Assembly (NCBI RefSeq): GCF_900447215.1
Contig: NZ_UFYA01000001.1
Coordinates: 434,001 to 498,000, forward strand
DNA: 64,000 nt
From: Dermatophilus congolensis
GTDB taxonomy: Bacteria; Actinomycetota; Actinomycetes; Actinomycetales; Dermatophilaceae
Direction of reading: 5' to 3'
In this document: one piece after another, positions 52,976-61,777 of the stretch
How positions within the stretch are numbered: the stretch's first letter is position 1
Layout: every line of letters begins with the position of its first letter
Position numbers and translations under genes: made by a program
Notes under the pieces: model-generated
What the model saw: the letters and a program-made list of their open reading frames with translations, nothing else
The model's database searches: none
What the model was told of the DNA's origin: nothing

Positions 52976-54195
52976 AGAGTTCTAAACGAGCCTCTCTAGA
53001 GAGAGTGCAAGCACCCTTGGATGCTGAAGATATTGCAGCTCGAGTTCTTGGCGTCGACACAGTTACGGATTTCACGGCAACTGGCTCACCCGAAGCTGGG
53101 CTGGATCGTATGGCGCGAGCTGCGTGGACTCGTTTGGCAGAACCGGGGAATGTATGGGCGCATGCTTTGATTCAGCTGCTCGGCCCCGTACAGGCGCTTG
53201 CTGCTGTGGCTACGCGTCATGAGGAAGTAGTTCAACAATTCACTCCTCGGCTCGCTGACCTGAATGTTCTCAGGGATTTCGATATTGCGCGCAGGTACGG
53301 TGCACGTCTCATTGTTCCTAGTGATGATGAGTGGCCAAGCGGTCTTGCTGACTTGGAGGTGCCTCCCGTTGCTTTGTGGGCACGAGGACCCCGACAAGCA
53401 GCTGAGGTATGCAGCGGATCTGTGGCTATTGTGGGCGCACGCAACTCTACGGATTACGGGATAAATCAGTCGGGCGATCTGGCCTGGTCTCTGGCTGAGC
53501 GCGGTCGTGCTGTGGTTAGCGGTGCAGCATACGGAATCGATGCTGCAGCACATCACGGTGCGCTTGCAGCACACGGAACAACGGTTGCGGTGTTGGCCTG
53601 CGGTATCGACAAACAGTATCCGGCAGCTAATGCACAGATGCTGGCCGAGATTGCGCAGACCGGACTCATTCTTAGCGAGGTCGCTCCAGGTAGCGCTGCA
53701 TTAAGAAGTCGTTTCCTGCAACGTAATCGCCTTATCGCGGCTGTCTCAGCGGGCACAGTAGTTGTCGAAGCAGGGCTACGGTCTGGGTCGCGAAACACCG
53801 CAGGTACTGCTGCTTCCTTGGGGCGTGTCGTCATGGCGTTCCCTGGGCCGGTGACTTCGATGGCCTCGGCGGGATGTCACGTAATGATTCGTGATGGCAT
53901 GGCCACTCTCGTCACCGATGTGGATGAGGTGCTCGAACTGATTAGTCCAGTGGGGGAGCAGGCTGCAGCAGAAAAGCTAGCTCCTTCTACGGTCATTGAC
54001 TCACTGGATGCATCAGATGCAGCAGTACACGATGCGCTGTCGGCGCGCCCGCGAAGCGTGGGCAAGATCGCCACCATTGTCGGTATGGGAACGCGCGAGG
54101 TTCTTACGAGTTTGGGGCGACTTGAACTGGAAGGATTCGCCATAAACAGCAACGGTCAATGGCGCCGCCCGCCAGGCAGTCGAAGTATCGGATAG
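52972..54195 (+). CDS. dprA: DNA-processing protein DprA
   Basis: 407 residues. The Rossmann-like core has SVAIVGARNSTDYG, VVSGAAYGIDAAAHHGAL, VAVLACGIDKQYPAAN, LILSEVAPGS and RFLQRNRLIAAVSAGTVVVE. A C-terminal winged-helix domain follows (GKIATIVGMGTREVLTSLGR). It loads RecA on single-stranded DNA in natural transformation. Near residues 105-145, LNVLRDFDIARRYGARLIVP is the usual N-terminal region. Overlap with comM and close spacing to xerC suggest one transcript. Confidence 0.95.
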   Translation: MKSSKRASLERVQAPLDAEDIAARVLGVDTVTDFTATGSPEAGLDRMARAAWTRLAEPGNVWAHALIQLLGPVQALAAVATRHEEVVQQFTPRLADLNVLRDFDIARRYGARLIVPSDDEWPSGLADLEVPPVALWARGPRQAAEVCSGSVAIVGARNSTDYGINQSGDLAWSLAERGRAVVSGAAYGIDAAAHHGALAAHGTTVAVLACGIDKQYPAANAQMLAEIAQTGLILSEVAPGSAALRSRFLQRNRLIAAVSAGTVVVEAGLRSGSRNTAGTAASLGRVVMAFPGPVTSMASAGCHVMIRDGMATLVTDVDEVLELISPVGEQAAAEKLAPSTVIDSLDASDAAVHDALSARPRSVGKIATIVGMGTREVLTSLGRLELEGFAINSNGQWRRPPGSRSIG

Positions 54196-54216
54196 CTCGA
54201 AAAACCGTGAATATCT

Positions 54217-54256
54217 AGCGGGTCCGCCTAGCTTTCTTGCGCTGGGTGGACCCGCT
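54217..54256 (+). terminator. Hairpin between dprA and xerC
   Basis: AGCGGGTCCGCC (54217-54228) pairs with GGTGGACCCGCT (54245-54256), one wobble. It ends at the base just before the first GTG of xerC, so it may be a terminator of the yraN-comM-dprA unit and/or hide the upstream part of the xerC ribosome site. Confidence 0.6.
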
Positions 54257-55249
54257 GTGCATCGTGAAGTGGTGACTGAACCGACTAGCGACTCGAGTAG
54301 TCGCGGCACAGCTGAGAAGAGCCTCGAGGGTCGAACGCAGGAGATCGTGGCAGATTTTCTCGGCTTTCTTAAACACCATCGTGGCAAAGAACGATCCCCA
54401 CATACGTTGCGCGCATATGACACGGATCTTCGTTCCGCGATGCGCCATGCAGCGCAACGAGGACATAAGTCAGTTGAAGATATTGATGTTGATGACGTAC
54501 GAAGTTGGTTAGCTCAAGCAGCTGAACAAGGAAAATCACGAGCTACTCTCGCCCGCCGAATTGCGGTATTGCGTACCTTTTTCCGGTGGGCTCGTGATGC
54601 AGGTGTAGTGCAGATTGACCCGACTCTACGGATCCGTAGCCCACGTCGATCACAACACTTGCCCAAGGTTCTCAAAGAACGTCAGGCCATCAGGCTCCTG
54701 ACGACTGAGTCTAATGACACAAATAAGTCGGCAGCCGTGCGGGCTAAAGCGCTCCGTTCTCGAGATGCTGCTGCGCTTGAAATGCTTTATGCCACCGGTG
54801 TTCGGGTTCAGGAGTTGTCTGGACTTGATATTGACGATGTTGATCTTGAGTCACGTACTGCTGTGGTTGTTGGTAAAGGAAACAAACAGCGCAAAGTTAT
54901 TTTTGGTGAACCTGCAGCACAGGCGTTGCGTCGGTGGCTTTCTATGCGCTCGCACTTGGCGAGTAAGGAAAGCGGGGCAGCTTTATTTTTGGGCGCACGC
55001 GGAGGCCGTTGGGGGGTGCGACAGATACGTGATGCAGTGCATGCAGCGGCGGCACGGGCTGAGGTTCCTGATATTTCGCCCCATGCTTTGCGGCACAGCG
55101 CAGCTACGCATCTTCTTGATCATGGAGCTGATTTGCGTGATGTGCAGGAGCTTCTTGGTCATGCTTCGCCGGCCACTACTCAGATTTATACGCATGTGTC
55201 CACGGCTTGTCTGCGGGCTGTTTTCGAGCAGGCGCATCCGCGGGCGTGA
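54257..55249 (+). CDS. xerC: Tyrosine recombinase XerC
   Basis: About 330 residues. N-terminal SAM-like DNA-binding domain (DFLGFLKHHRGKERSPHTLR). Catalytic domain with Arg in LYATGVRVQELSGLDIDDVD, Lys in VVVGKGNKQRKV, His-x-x-Arg in ISPHALRHSAATHLLDHGAD, His in LLGHASPATTQIYTHV and the nucleophile Tyr just before THV. It resolves chromosome dimers at dif with XerD. No dif site was recognised. Start is uncertain: GTG 54257 abuts a hairpin, and GTG 54269/54272 are alternatives. Confidence 0.93.
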   Translation: MHREVVTEPTSDSSSRGTAEKSLEGRTQEIVADFLGFLKHHRGKERSPHTLRAYDTDLRSAMRHAAQRGHKSVEDIDVDDVRSWLAQAAEQGKSRATLARRIAVLRTFFRWARDAGVVQIDPTLRIRSPRRSQHLPKVLKERQAIRLLTTESNDTNKSAAVRAKALRSRDAAALEMLYATGVRVQELSGLDIDDVDLESRTAVVVGKGNKQRKVIFGEPAAQALRRWLSMRSHLASKESGAALFLGARGGRWGVRQIRDAVHAAAARAEVPDISPHALRHSAATHLLDHGADLRDVQELLGHASPATTQIYTHVSTACLRAVFEQAHPRA

Positions 55250-55260
55250 GAATGAATTGT

Positions 55261-56046
55261 TCAACGTAACGGTAGGAGGCGAACCTCGCCGATGAGGGTG
55301 AGGGGGTCGATGTATTCAGCGTTTTTGATCGCTCCCCAGTGCAGGCATGATTTGGGTGCGCAGTGAGCGGCAAATGGAGCAATGTGTCCGATGACTTGAC
55401 CTGCTTTGACGACGTCCCCAGTTTTAACTGTGGGGATCACAGGTTCATAGGTGGTTCGGATGCCTCGTGCGTGCATGATTGACACGGTTGATTTTGTGGC
55501 AATTTTGCCTGCATAAAAAATTTTTCCGTTGCTCGCTGCTAGAACAGGGGCGCCTGCGGCTGCGGCGAGGTCTACGCCTCGATGCCCAGGAAGCCAATTT
55601 TGTGCGGGTTTATCGAAGCCACGTAAAACATGGGTAGATCCACGTAGAGGAATGCGATACGGAGCGGGAAGCAGCGCAAGCATGTTTTCCATGTTTTTCT
55701 TTGCATGTCGCCCGGAAGCAGCTGTTCCTGCTCGGGCGGATGTGCCTGCGCGTGCTGCGCCTTGCCCAATGGCGGCTGCTTGACTTGTTGATGCGGTTAC
55801 CTGTTTGCCTAGTGCGCGTGCAGCAACACCTTCAAGTTCTTTGGCTACACCGGATCCAGCTAAGCGTGTGAGAGTGCCTCGAGCGGCTCCTGTGGCGACT
55901 GACTTCACGACCTGGGTGGCGACTGTGCGTGCAATGGCAGTGCCAACTACACGTACGCCGGTGCCAACGAGAAGGGTTCCCCATCCCGCGGGGCCAGTGG
56001 CAATGGTGAGAGCGATGAGGGCGATGGTGATGGGGTCGAGGCTCAC
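55261..56046 (-). CDS. M23-family peptidase with long Ala-rich N-terminus
   Basis: 261 residues. The C-terminal part is an M23 (lysostaphin-like) domain: NWLPGHRGVDLAAAAGAPVL with HxxxD zinc ligands, SNGKIFYAGKI, VKTGDVVKAGQVIGHI, and SCLHWGAIKNAEYIDPLTLI where the second zinc His is kept but the first of the usual HxH is Cys-Leu-His. The N-terminal 100 residues are unusual: hydrophobic and Ala/Gly/Thr-rich (LIALTIATGPAGWGTLLVGT), without a classic n-region of a signal peptide. Such M23 genes sit next to rpsB in actinobacteria. Peptidoglycan is the likely substrate. Confidence 0.8.
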   Translation of the reverse strand: MSLDPITIALIALTIATGPAGWGTLLVGTGVRVVGTAIARTVATQVVKSVATGAARGTLTRLAGSGVAKELEGVAARALGKQVTASTSQAAAIGQGAARAGTSARAGTAASGRHAKKNMENMLALLPAPYRIPLRGSTHVLRGFDKPAQNWLPGHRGVDLAAAAGAPVLAASNGKIFYAGKIATKSTVSIMHARGIRTTYEPVIPTVKTGDVVKAGQVIGHIAPFAAHCAPKSCLHWGAIKNAEYIDPLTLIGEVRLLPLR

Positions 56047-56387
56047 GTAGGTGATCGTGGTTGGTGGAGTGAATGTATGAGTGGGGAAAGTTGCTGTCTG
56101 TGGATGGGAAGGCGGGTTGGGGACTGACAGTTCTCGTGCGAGAGCGCGCTGGCGTCGCGGGGCAGTGGCTGCTGGCGTTATGATGTTTAAACCTGTGGCG
56201 TGTGCGCTGCAGGAAATCGCGTGTCGTTATTCGCCAGTAACTTCCGGTGTTTGTGCGCCAGAGAAGGAATGGTGGGGTTTCGCCTTCGGTCCGGGTTTTT
56301 CTCGGTGGCGGTTCTCTCGACACCAGGGACTTAGCCGCAATTCCGCGGATAAGTCGTCAACCAAAACGAGTATCAGGAGGCTTCGGC
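56047..56387. promoter_or_regulatory. Divergent region and rpsB leader
   Basis: About 340 bases between the minus-strand M23 gene and rpsB. A TATGAT at 56179-56184 could be an rpsB -10 element, but no matching -35 was seen. This would leave a leader of about 200 bases, as expected where S2 controls its own synthesis; no recognised S2-binding structure was identified. AGGAGG at 56375-56380 is the rpsB ribosome site. Confidence 0.35.
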
Positions 56388-57215
56388 ATGGCCGTCGTCA
56401 CCATGCGTCAGCTCCTTGAGAGCGGCGTCCACTTCGGACACCAGACCCGCCGTTGGAACCCGAAGATGAAGCGCTTCATCATGACCGAGCGCAACGGCAT
56501 CTACATCATCGACTTGCAACAGTCGTTGACCTACATCAACGATGCATACGAGTTCATCAAGCAGACCGTTGCTCACGGCGGTCACATCTTGTTCGTCGGC
56601 ACGAAGAAGCAGGCGCAGGAAGGCATCGAAGAGCAGGCAACTCGCGTGGGTATGCCCTACGTGAACCACCGCTGGCTCGGTGGCATGCTGACCAACTTCA
56701 GCACCGTCTCTAAGCGTCTGGACCGCCTCAAAGAACTTGAGGCCATTGACTACGACGATGTTGCAGGCTCGGGCCACACCAAGAAAGAGCTTCTCGTTCT
56801 GCGTCGCGAAAAAGACAAGCTGGAACGCACGCTCGGCGGTATCCGTGACATGTCCAAGGTCCCCTCTGCCGTGTGGATCGTGGACACCAAGAAGGAACAC
56901 CTTGCCGTTACCGAGGCGCGCAAACTCAACATCCCGATCGTCGCGATCCTGGACACCAACTGTGACCCCGATGAGGTCGACTACGCCATTCCGGGTAACG
57001 ACGACGCTATCCGTTCCGTGACGTTGCTGACCCGTGTCGTTGCTGACGCTGTGGCCGAGGGGCTCATGGCTCGTAACTCTGGTGGCGCAGCTGCTGGTGA
57101 GCAGGCCGAGCCGATGGCTGAGTGGGAGCGAGAGCTGCTGGCTGGTGAGCAGGCTGATGCACCTGCCGAGGTAAAGAGCGAAGACCAGGACACGGCTGAA
57201 GAAGCCCAGGCCTGA
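56388..57215 (+). CDS. rpsB: 30S ribosomal protein S2
   Basis: 275 residues. [72 protein letters not shown], and [20 protein letters not shown] are all S2 signatures. The acidic C-terminal tail of about 40 residues is normal for actinobacteria. The ATG at 56388 has AGGAGG seven bases upstream. Codons end mostly in C or G, as expected for high expression. Followed by tsf after a hairpin. Confidence 0.97.
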   Translation: MAVVTMRQLLESGVHFGHQTRRWNPKMKRFIMTERNGIYIIDLQQSLTYINDAYEFIKQTVAHGGHILFVGTKKQAQEGIEEQATRVGMPYVNHRWLGGMLTNFSTVSKRLDRLKELEAIDYDDVAGSGHTKKELLVLRREKDKLERTLGGIRDMSKVPSAVWIVDTKKEHLAVTEARKLNIPIVAILDTNCDPDEVDYAIPGNDDAIRSVTLLTRVVADAVAEGLMARNSGGAAAGEQAEPMAEWERELLAGEQADAPAEVKSEDQDTAEEAQA

Positions 57216-57309
57216 GCCAGTTTCGACCGTTCATGGCGTGTTCTTGAGCATGTGAACGCTGCCGTTGTGGCTCGTAATGGCCATTGTTGGACGTAACAAC
57301 TTTGACGAC

Positions 57310-57337
57310 GGTGGTCGCGACGATAGTCGCGACCACC
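57310..57337 (+). promoter_or_regulatory. Perfect hairpin between rpsB and tsf
   Basis: GGTGGTCGCGAC and GTCGCGACCACC (12 bp) flank the tetraloop GATA, 24 bases before the tsf start. No T-run follows. It may be a partial terminator, an RNase III site, or a translation-control element setting the S2 to EF-Ts ratio. Confidence 0.6.
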
Positions 57338-57361
57338 GGTACGAGAGAGAGTGATTGGTAG

Positions 57362-58189
57362 ATGGCTAACTACACCACCGCCGACATCAAAGAAATCCGC
57401 GAAAAGACCGGCGCGGGCATGCTCGACGTCAAGAAGGCTCTGGATGAGGCTGAAGGTGACAAGGGCAAGGCTGTTGAGCTGCTTCGCGTCAAGGGTCTGA
57501 AGGGCATCACGAAGCGCGAAGGTCGCTCGGCCTCCAATGGCTTGGTTGCTGCCAAGGTTGAGGGGAACATTGGCACCCTTGTCGAGGTCAACACCGAGAC
57601 GGACTTCGTTGCCAAGGGTGAGAAGTTCATCGCTATGGCTGACCAGATCCTGCAGGCTGCTGCCGCCAGTGGCGCCGCCGACGTTGAGTCTCTCATGGAG
57701 GTTGACGTCGAAGGGCAGCCGGTTAAGAAGCTGATCGAGGACAACGCTGCTGCGATTGGCGAGAAGATGGAAGTACGTCGTGTTGCCCGCATTGAGGGTG
57801 AGCACGTCGTTTCCTACCTGCACAAGACGAACCCTGATCTTCCTCCGCAGGTTGGTGTTCTCTTCGCTTTCTCTGGTGGTGACGAGCAGATTGGTCGCGA
57901 TGTCGCGATGCACATTGCTGCGTTCTCCCCGTCTGTCTTGACTGAGGATGAGATTGACGAAGAGACGGTCGCTAACGAGCGTCGTATCGCTGAGGAAACG
58001 GCTCGCGAGGAAGGTAAGCCCGAGCAGGCTCTGCCGAAGATCATTGAGGGTCGCGTTAAGGGATACTTCGCTGAAAACGTCCTTCTTGACCAGAAGTACG
58101 CTAAGGATCAGAAGAAGACAGTTGCCAAGGTTCTGGAAGAAGCCGGAGCAACAGCTATCGGCTTTGCTCGCTTCCGCGTCGGTTCCTGA
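57362..58189 (+). CDS. tsf: Elongation factor Ts
   Basis: 275 residues. The N-terminal UBA-like region TADIKEIREKTGAGMLDVKK leads to the core with SNGLVAAKVEGNIGTLVEVN, TETDFVAKGEKFIAMADQIL, DVAMHIAAFSPSVLTEDEID and the C-terminal EAGATAIGFARFRVG. It is the guanine-nucleotide exchange factor for EF-Tu. ATG 57362; a good ribosome site is not obvious (GAGAGAG lies about 12 bases upstream). Ends in a terminator. Confidence 0.97.
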   Translation: MANYTTADIKEIREKTGAGMLDVKKALDEAEGDKGKAVELLRVKGLKGITKREGRSASNGLVAAKVEGNIGTLVEVNTETDFVAKGEKFIAMADQILQAAAASGAADVESLMEVDVEGQPVKKLIEDNAAAIGEKMEVRRVARIEGEHVVSYLHKTNPDLPPQVGVLFAFSGGDEQIGRDVAMHIAAFSPSVLTEDEIDEETVANERRIAEETAREEGKPEQALPKIIEGRVKGYFAENVLLDQKYAKDQKKTVAKVLEEAGATAIGFARFRVGS

Positions 58190-58294
58190 TCTCATAGTCG
58201 TGGGTAGGCCTACTTGGTATGAATAAGTATTTTTTGCTGAGTAGGTTCCCTTTCCCTTTGTTTCTTTAAAATAGGCAGCAACGGGAAATCTTTT

Positions 58295-58335
58295 AAGAAG
58301 TGATCCGCCTTTATTGGTGGGTCACTTCTTTTGTG
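58295..58335 (+). terminator. Terminator after tsf
   Basis: AAGAAGTGATCC (58295-58306) pairs with GGGTCACTTCTT (58319-58330), one wobble, followed by TTGTGT. It lies about 100 bases past the tsf stop and separates rpsB-tsf from pyrH. Confidence 0.8.
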
Positions 58336-58422
58336 TGAGCGGCTTCTTTGTATAAGTCGCTTGTGGTTCGCCATGCGTGGCAACATGGTTTGAATTGGTT
58401 CGCCGATGTGGGGAGATTTTTC

Positions 58423-59142
58423 GTGAGTGCTCGTGCATACAAACGTGTTCTGCTGAAGCTGTCTGGGGAAGCTTTTGGTGGTGGGGCTGTAGGCGTAGAT
58501 CCAGATGTTGTTCGCGGAATTGCTGCGCAGATCGCTGTAGCTGTTCGAGAAGGTGTTGAAGTAGCGGTCGTCGTGGGCGGAGGTAACTTCTTCCGTGGCG
58601 CAGAACTGCAGCAGAAGGGTATGGATCGTACCCGTGCTGACTACATGGGCATGCTTGGCACCGTGATGAACTGCCTAGCTTTGCAGGATTACCTAGAGAA
58701 AGAAGGAATCCCCACTCGCGTGCAGACTGCCATCACGATGGGACAGGTCGCGGAACCCTACATACCCCGCAAAGCTATTCGACACATGGAGAAGGGGCGT
58801 GTCGTTATTTTCGGTGCGGGCGCAGGAATGCCTTTCTTCTCCACGGATACGGTCTCCGCTCAGCGTGCGCTTGAGTGCCATGCCGACGCAGTTCTCATGA
58901 GCAAAAACGGTGTAGACGGTGTCTACACCGGTGACCCAAGAACAGACGCAACGGCAGTTAAGCTGGATCGCGTCAGCTACAGCGAAGCGATCAGCCAGGG
59001 TCTCAAAGTTGTTGATGCGGCCGCTTTTGCCTTGTGCCGTGAGAACAAAATGCCGATGGTTGTCTTCGGTATGCAGGAGGAGCAAGCCATTACCCGGGCG
59101 CTGCGTGGTGATGAGATCGGTACCGAGGTCTACAGCGCTTGA
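58423..59142 (+). CDS. pyrH: Uridylate kinase
   Basis: A 239-residue amino-acid-kinase-fold enzyme making UDP from UMP. Motifs: [74 protein letters not shown] and [23 protein letters not shown] 58423 has GGGGAG upstream and gives the usual length; the frame is open to 58348. A gap of about 100 bases separates it from frr. Confidence 0.95.
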   Translation: MSARAYKRVLLKLSGEAFGGGAVGVDPDVVRGIAAQIAVAVREGVEVAVVVGGGNFFRGAELQQKGMDRTRADYMGMLGTVMNCLALQDYLEKEGIPTRVQTAITMGQVAEPYIPRKAIRHMEKGRVVIFGAGAGMPFFSTDTVSAQRALECHADAVLMSKNGVDGVYTGDPRTDATAVKLDRVSYSEAISQGLKVVDAAAFALCRENKMPMVVFGMQEEQAITRALRGDEIGTEVYSA

Positions 59143-59248
59143 TGGAGGCGGGTAGAGTCTGATGCAGGAATGCTGAGCTGCTTAGGTGTTCTCCGATATC
59201 GCCGGGGGCGAGCAGTCTAGTCAGTCGATAACGCAGAAGGGGTCGCAC

Positions 59249-59806
59249 ATGTTGGATGACACGATGCTCGAAGCCGAGGAAAAGATGGAGAAGGCTTTGG
59301 AGGTCGCCCGGGAGGAGTTCTCCAACATTCGTACTGGTCGTCTTTCCGCAGGTCTGTTCAACAAGATCATGGTCGACTACTACGGTGCTCCGACACCTTT
59401 GCAGCAGCTCGCCTCTGTGCAGATTCCAGATGCGCGCACCGTGCTTGTGACTCCCTATGACCGTAGTTCGCTAGGAGCTGTGGAGAAGGCTCTGCGTGAC
59501 TCGGATCTAGGGCTTAACCCGAGCAATGATGGCGTCGTTATCCGAGGGATTATGCCTGCGCTGACTCAAGAGCGCCGCAAGGAATACATCAAGCTCGCGA
59601 ACCGTAAAGGTGAAGACGCGAAGGTTTCTGTGCGTTCTGTACGTCGTCACGCTAAAGACGCCATCGACAAAGCTGTTAAAGATGGCGAGGTCGGTGAAGA
59701 TGAAGGTACCCGATATGAAAAAGATCTTGAAGCGTTGACGAAAAAGTTCGTTGAGAAGGTTGACGCCCTCCTGAAGGGTAAAGAGGCAGAGCTACTCGAG
59801 GTCTGA
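59249..59806 (+). CDS. frr: Ribosome recycling factor
   Basis: 185 residues. Coiled-coil start DDTMLEAEEKMEKALEVARE, then FSNIRTGRLSAGLFNKIMVD, YYGAPTPLQQLASVQIPDAR and PALTQERRKEYIKLANRKGE, ending with a long helix. It splits post-termination ribosomes with EF-G. ATG 59249; upstream AGAAGGGG. It is four bases before cdsA. Confidence 0.96.
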   Translation: MLDDTMLEAEEKMEKALEVAREEFSNIRTGRLSAGLFNKIMVDYYGAPTPLQQLASVQIPDARTVLVTPYDRSSLGAVEKALRDSDLGLNPSNDGVVIRGIMPALTQERRKEYIKLANRKGEDAKVSVRSVRRHAKDAIDKAVKDGEVGEDEGTRYEKDLEALTKKFVEKVDALLKGKEAELLEV

Positions 59807-59810
59807 TCGG

Positions 59811-60665
59811 GTGAATGCACCTGTTGTGGAACCCTCATCGCCACCTGAGAAAAAGTCGAAAGGGGGCCGGAATCTTCCGGTCGCTGTCGGCGTGGGGGTG
59901 GCGTTGGGGGTTCTTGCTCTTGCTTCCTTGTTTGTGGCGCCTTGGGGATGGCTGCTGCTCTTAACTCCAGCGATCGTGTTTGCGGTGCTGGAGTTAAGAA
60001 ACGGCTTTGTGGCTGGTGGTCATGAGGTGCCATTAGTTCCAGTGGTGGTGGGGGCATCCGTGATGCCGTTGGCTGCGTACCTAGGAGGTCCGGCGGCGCT
60101 GTTGGTGATTTTTGGTGTGGAAGCTGGCGCGGTAATCGTCTGGCGAACGCTGATCGGTCACCTGCGTACAGGGATACGCGATATCGGTAGCGGTGTTTTT
60201 GTGCTGGGTTATGTGCCGTTTCTTGCCTCATTTACGGCATTAATGTTGACAGCCCCTGAAGGGCATTGGCGTGTAATCGCATTTGTCCTTGTTACTGTTT
60301 GCAGCGATATTGGTGGTTTTATAGCCGGTGTGCGCTTTGGGAAAACTTCGATGTCACCATCGGTGAGCCCTCATAAATCTTGGGAAGGTTTTGCCGGTTC
60401 GGTAGTAATGTGTGCTCTTGCCGGGGCAGTGATGTTTGCATTTCCATTGGGGGCAGCCTGGTGGCAGGGCGTGCTCTTCGGGGGTTTGCTAGCTATGTGC
60501 GCCACACTGGGTGATTTGACCGAGTCGATGCTCAAGCGCGATCTAGGCATTAAAGATTTCGGAAAAGTTTTACCGGGGCACGGTGGACTAATGGATCGCA
60601 TGGATTCTTTGTTGGTGTGCGCCCCGGTGGCATGGATAGTTATGGCAGCTTTGCTGCCAGCGTGA
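59811..60665 (+). CDS. cdsA: Phosphatidate cytidylyltransferase (CDP-diglyceride synthase)
   Basis: 284 residues with about eight membrane helices. The CTP-transferase signature is LTESMLKRDLGIKDFGKVLP followed by GHGGLMDRMDSLL near the C-terminus; VCSDIGGFIAGVRFGKTSMS and VSPHKSWEGFAGSV are upstream family motifs. It makes CDP-diacylglycerol for phospholipids. GTG 59811, immediately after frr. It ends 20 bases before the convergent unknown gene. Confidence 0.95.
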   Translation: MNAPVVEPSSPPEKKSKGGRNLPVAVGVGVALGVLALASLFVAPWGWLLLLTPAIVFAVLELRNGFVAGGHEVPLVPVVVGASVMPLAAYLGGPAALLVIFGVEAGAVIVWRTLIGHLRTGIRDIGSGVFVLGYVPFLASFTALMLTAPEGHWRVIAFVLVTVCSDIGGFIAGVRFGKTSMSPSVSPHKSWEGFAGSVVMCALAGAVMFAFPLGAAWWQGVLFGGLLAMCATLGDLTESMLKRDLGIKDFGKVLPGHGGLMDRMDSLLVCAPVAWIVMAALLPA

Positions 60666-60685
60666 GAGGAAAACTGCTCCCTCAC

Positions 60686-61579
60686 TCAGCGGTCGAGAAG
60701 CTCTGACAGTGCGGGGGGTACGCGAATGGCGATTTGCCCCCGTTCGTGTGTTGTCAGCGGAGTAAGTGTTTCCAGATGCTCACCGTGTGCCCAATAGACG
60801 TGGGGACTGGTAGCTCCTGAGTCTTTGTAGCCATTGCGAGCGAAGACACTCATTGGGCCCACCGACATGAGGGAGCTGACGTTATCAACTATGCGCAGCG
60901 CGAGGTGATGAGCATTTGGTACAGCCACAAAGACACCTTTGCTGAGGTCACTTCCTGGGTGAAGAAGGCGCGAAACACGGGGTAATTCGATGGCCAAGCT
61001 GGCCACTGATAAGGAATCGCCTAGAAGGCCAGTGAAGGTGAGTCCTTCGGTGGTTTCGAAGTGGCGTACTTCGATTTCTTCTCCAATATCGGCCAAAGTG
61101 TGTACAAGATTGTGGCGAGCTACTTCGACGAGTTCTTCAGGAGAACCTAGATGTGCCAGGTCGGTTGCCGGTGGAGCTATGACAGCCTCCGGCGTACTGA
61201 CAGTAAGGAGCTCAACAAGCCCGGGGGCGTAAGCGCGAACGTGGGTCAGGTTGCTGAGCGAGGGAACATCTTCGATGTCGGCCAGCTGTAGTCGCAGTGA
61301 TGACAGTACAGTCTTGTCGTCTGGGGTGGCATTTCCTGAGGGGGAAAGGCCAGGTATGCGGTTGGCTGTGCCGTACAGAGGTAGCCACGCATGTTCTGCC
61401 GGCGTCGGGCGGCTGTTAGTAAGGGGACGGGGATATTTTTCGTGCTCGCCTTTAAGGACGAAAGGGGCGACTGTTGGTGTGCGTGGTTTGCGTCGTTTGG
61501 CGGATGTTCCCGCGCTAGTTGCCTTGGGGCGTGATCGCCGCATGCGTCCTGCGAGGCGGCGCCACAAGCTTTCCGTCAT
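60686..61579 (-). CDS. Hypothetical protein (weak DUF1444-like features)
   Basis: 297 residues, soluble. A basic N-terminus (RRLAGRMRRSRPK then AKRRKPRTP) is followed by an alpha/beta region. SPEELVEVARHNLVHTLADI and DLSKGVFVAVPNAHHLALRI recall the pattern of DUF1444/YtpQ-type proteins, but the similarity is weak. No signal peptide or membrane helix. It is convergent with cdsA and divergent from rlmN, which usually lies close to cdsA; it may be an insertion. Function unknown. Confidence 0.6.
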   Translation of the reverse strand: MTESLWRRLAGRMRRSRPKATSAGTSAKRRKPRTPTVAPFVLKGEHEKYPRPLTNSRPTPAEHAWLPLYGTANRIPGLSPSGNATPDDKTVLSSLRLQLADIEDVPSLSNLTHVRAYAPGLVELLTVSTPEAVIAPPATDLAHLGSPEELVEVARHNLVHTLADIGEEIEVRHFETTEGLTFTGLLGDSLSVASLAIELPRVSRLLHPGSDLSKGVFVAVPNAHHLALRIVDNVSSLMSVGPMSVFARNGYKDSGATSPHVYWAHGEHLETLTPLTTHERGQIAIRVPPALSELLDR

Positions 61580-61777
61580 CGCTGTACCTTCACTTTGAGC
61601 TGTTGTGGGCGTTCACGTTTTGATCGCCCATTCTGGGGTGAACATTGTCTTCGGGGAAGGGTAATCCCCGGATGTGGAAGCAATCGTTGAGTTATCTGTG
61701 AGCTTAGGTGGTCACTTGAGGTAGGTCTCGAGGGGCCGCGTTGTCGAGGATTGCGGCTTCCTGCGAGAATAGCTGTG

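Noticed and set aside
54714-55295. 193-residue alternative frame within xerC
   Set aside because: Same-strand shadow; the xerC frame carries all catalytic residues.
56981-58195. 404-residue minus-strand open frame over tsf and the end of rpsB
   Set aside because: Lies opposite two certain genes; no ribosome site or domain.
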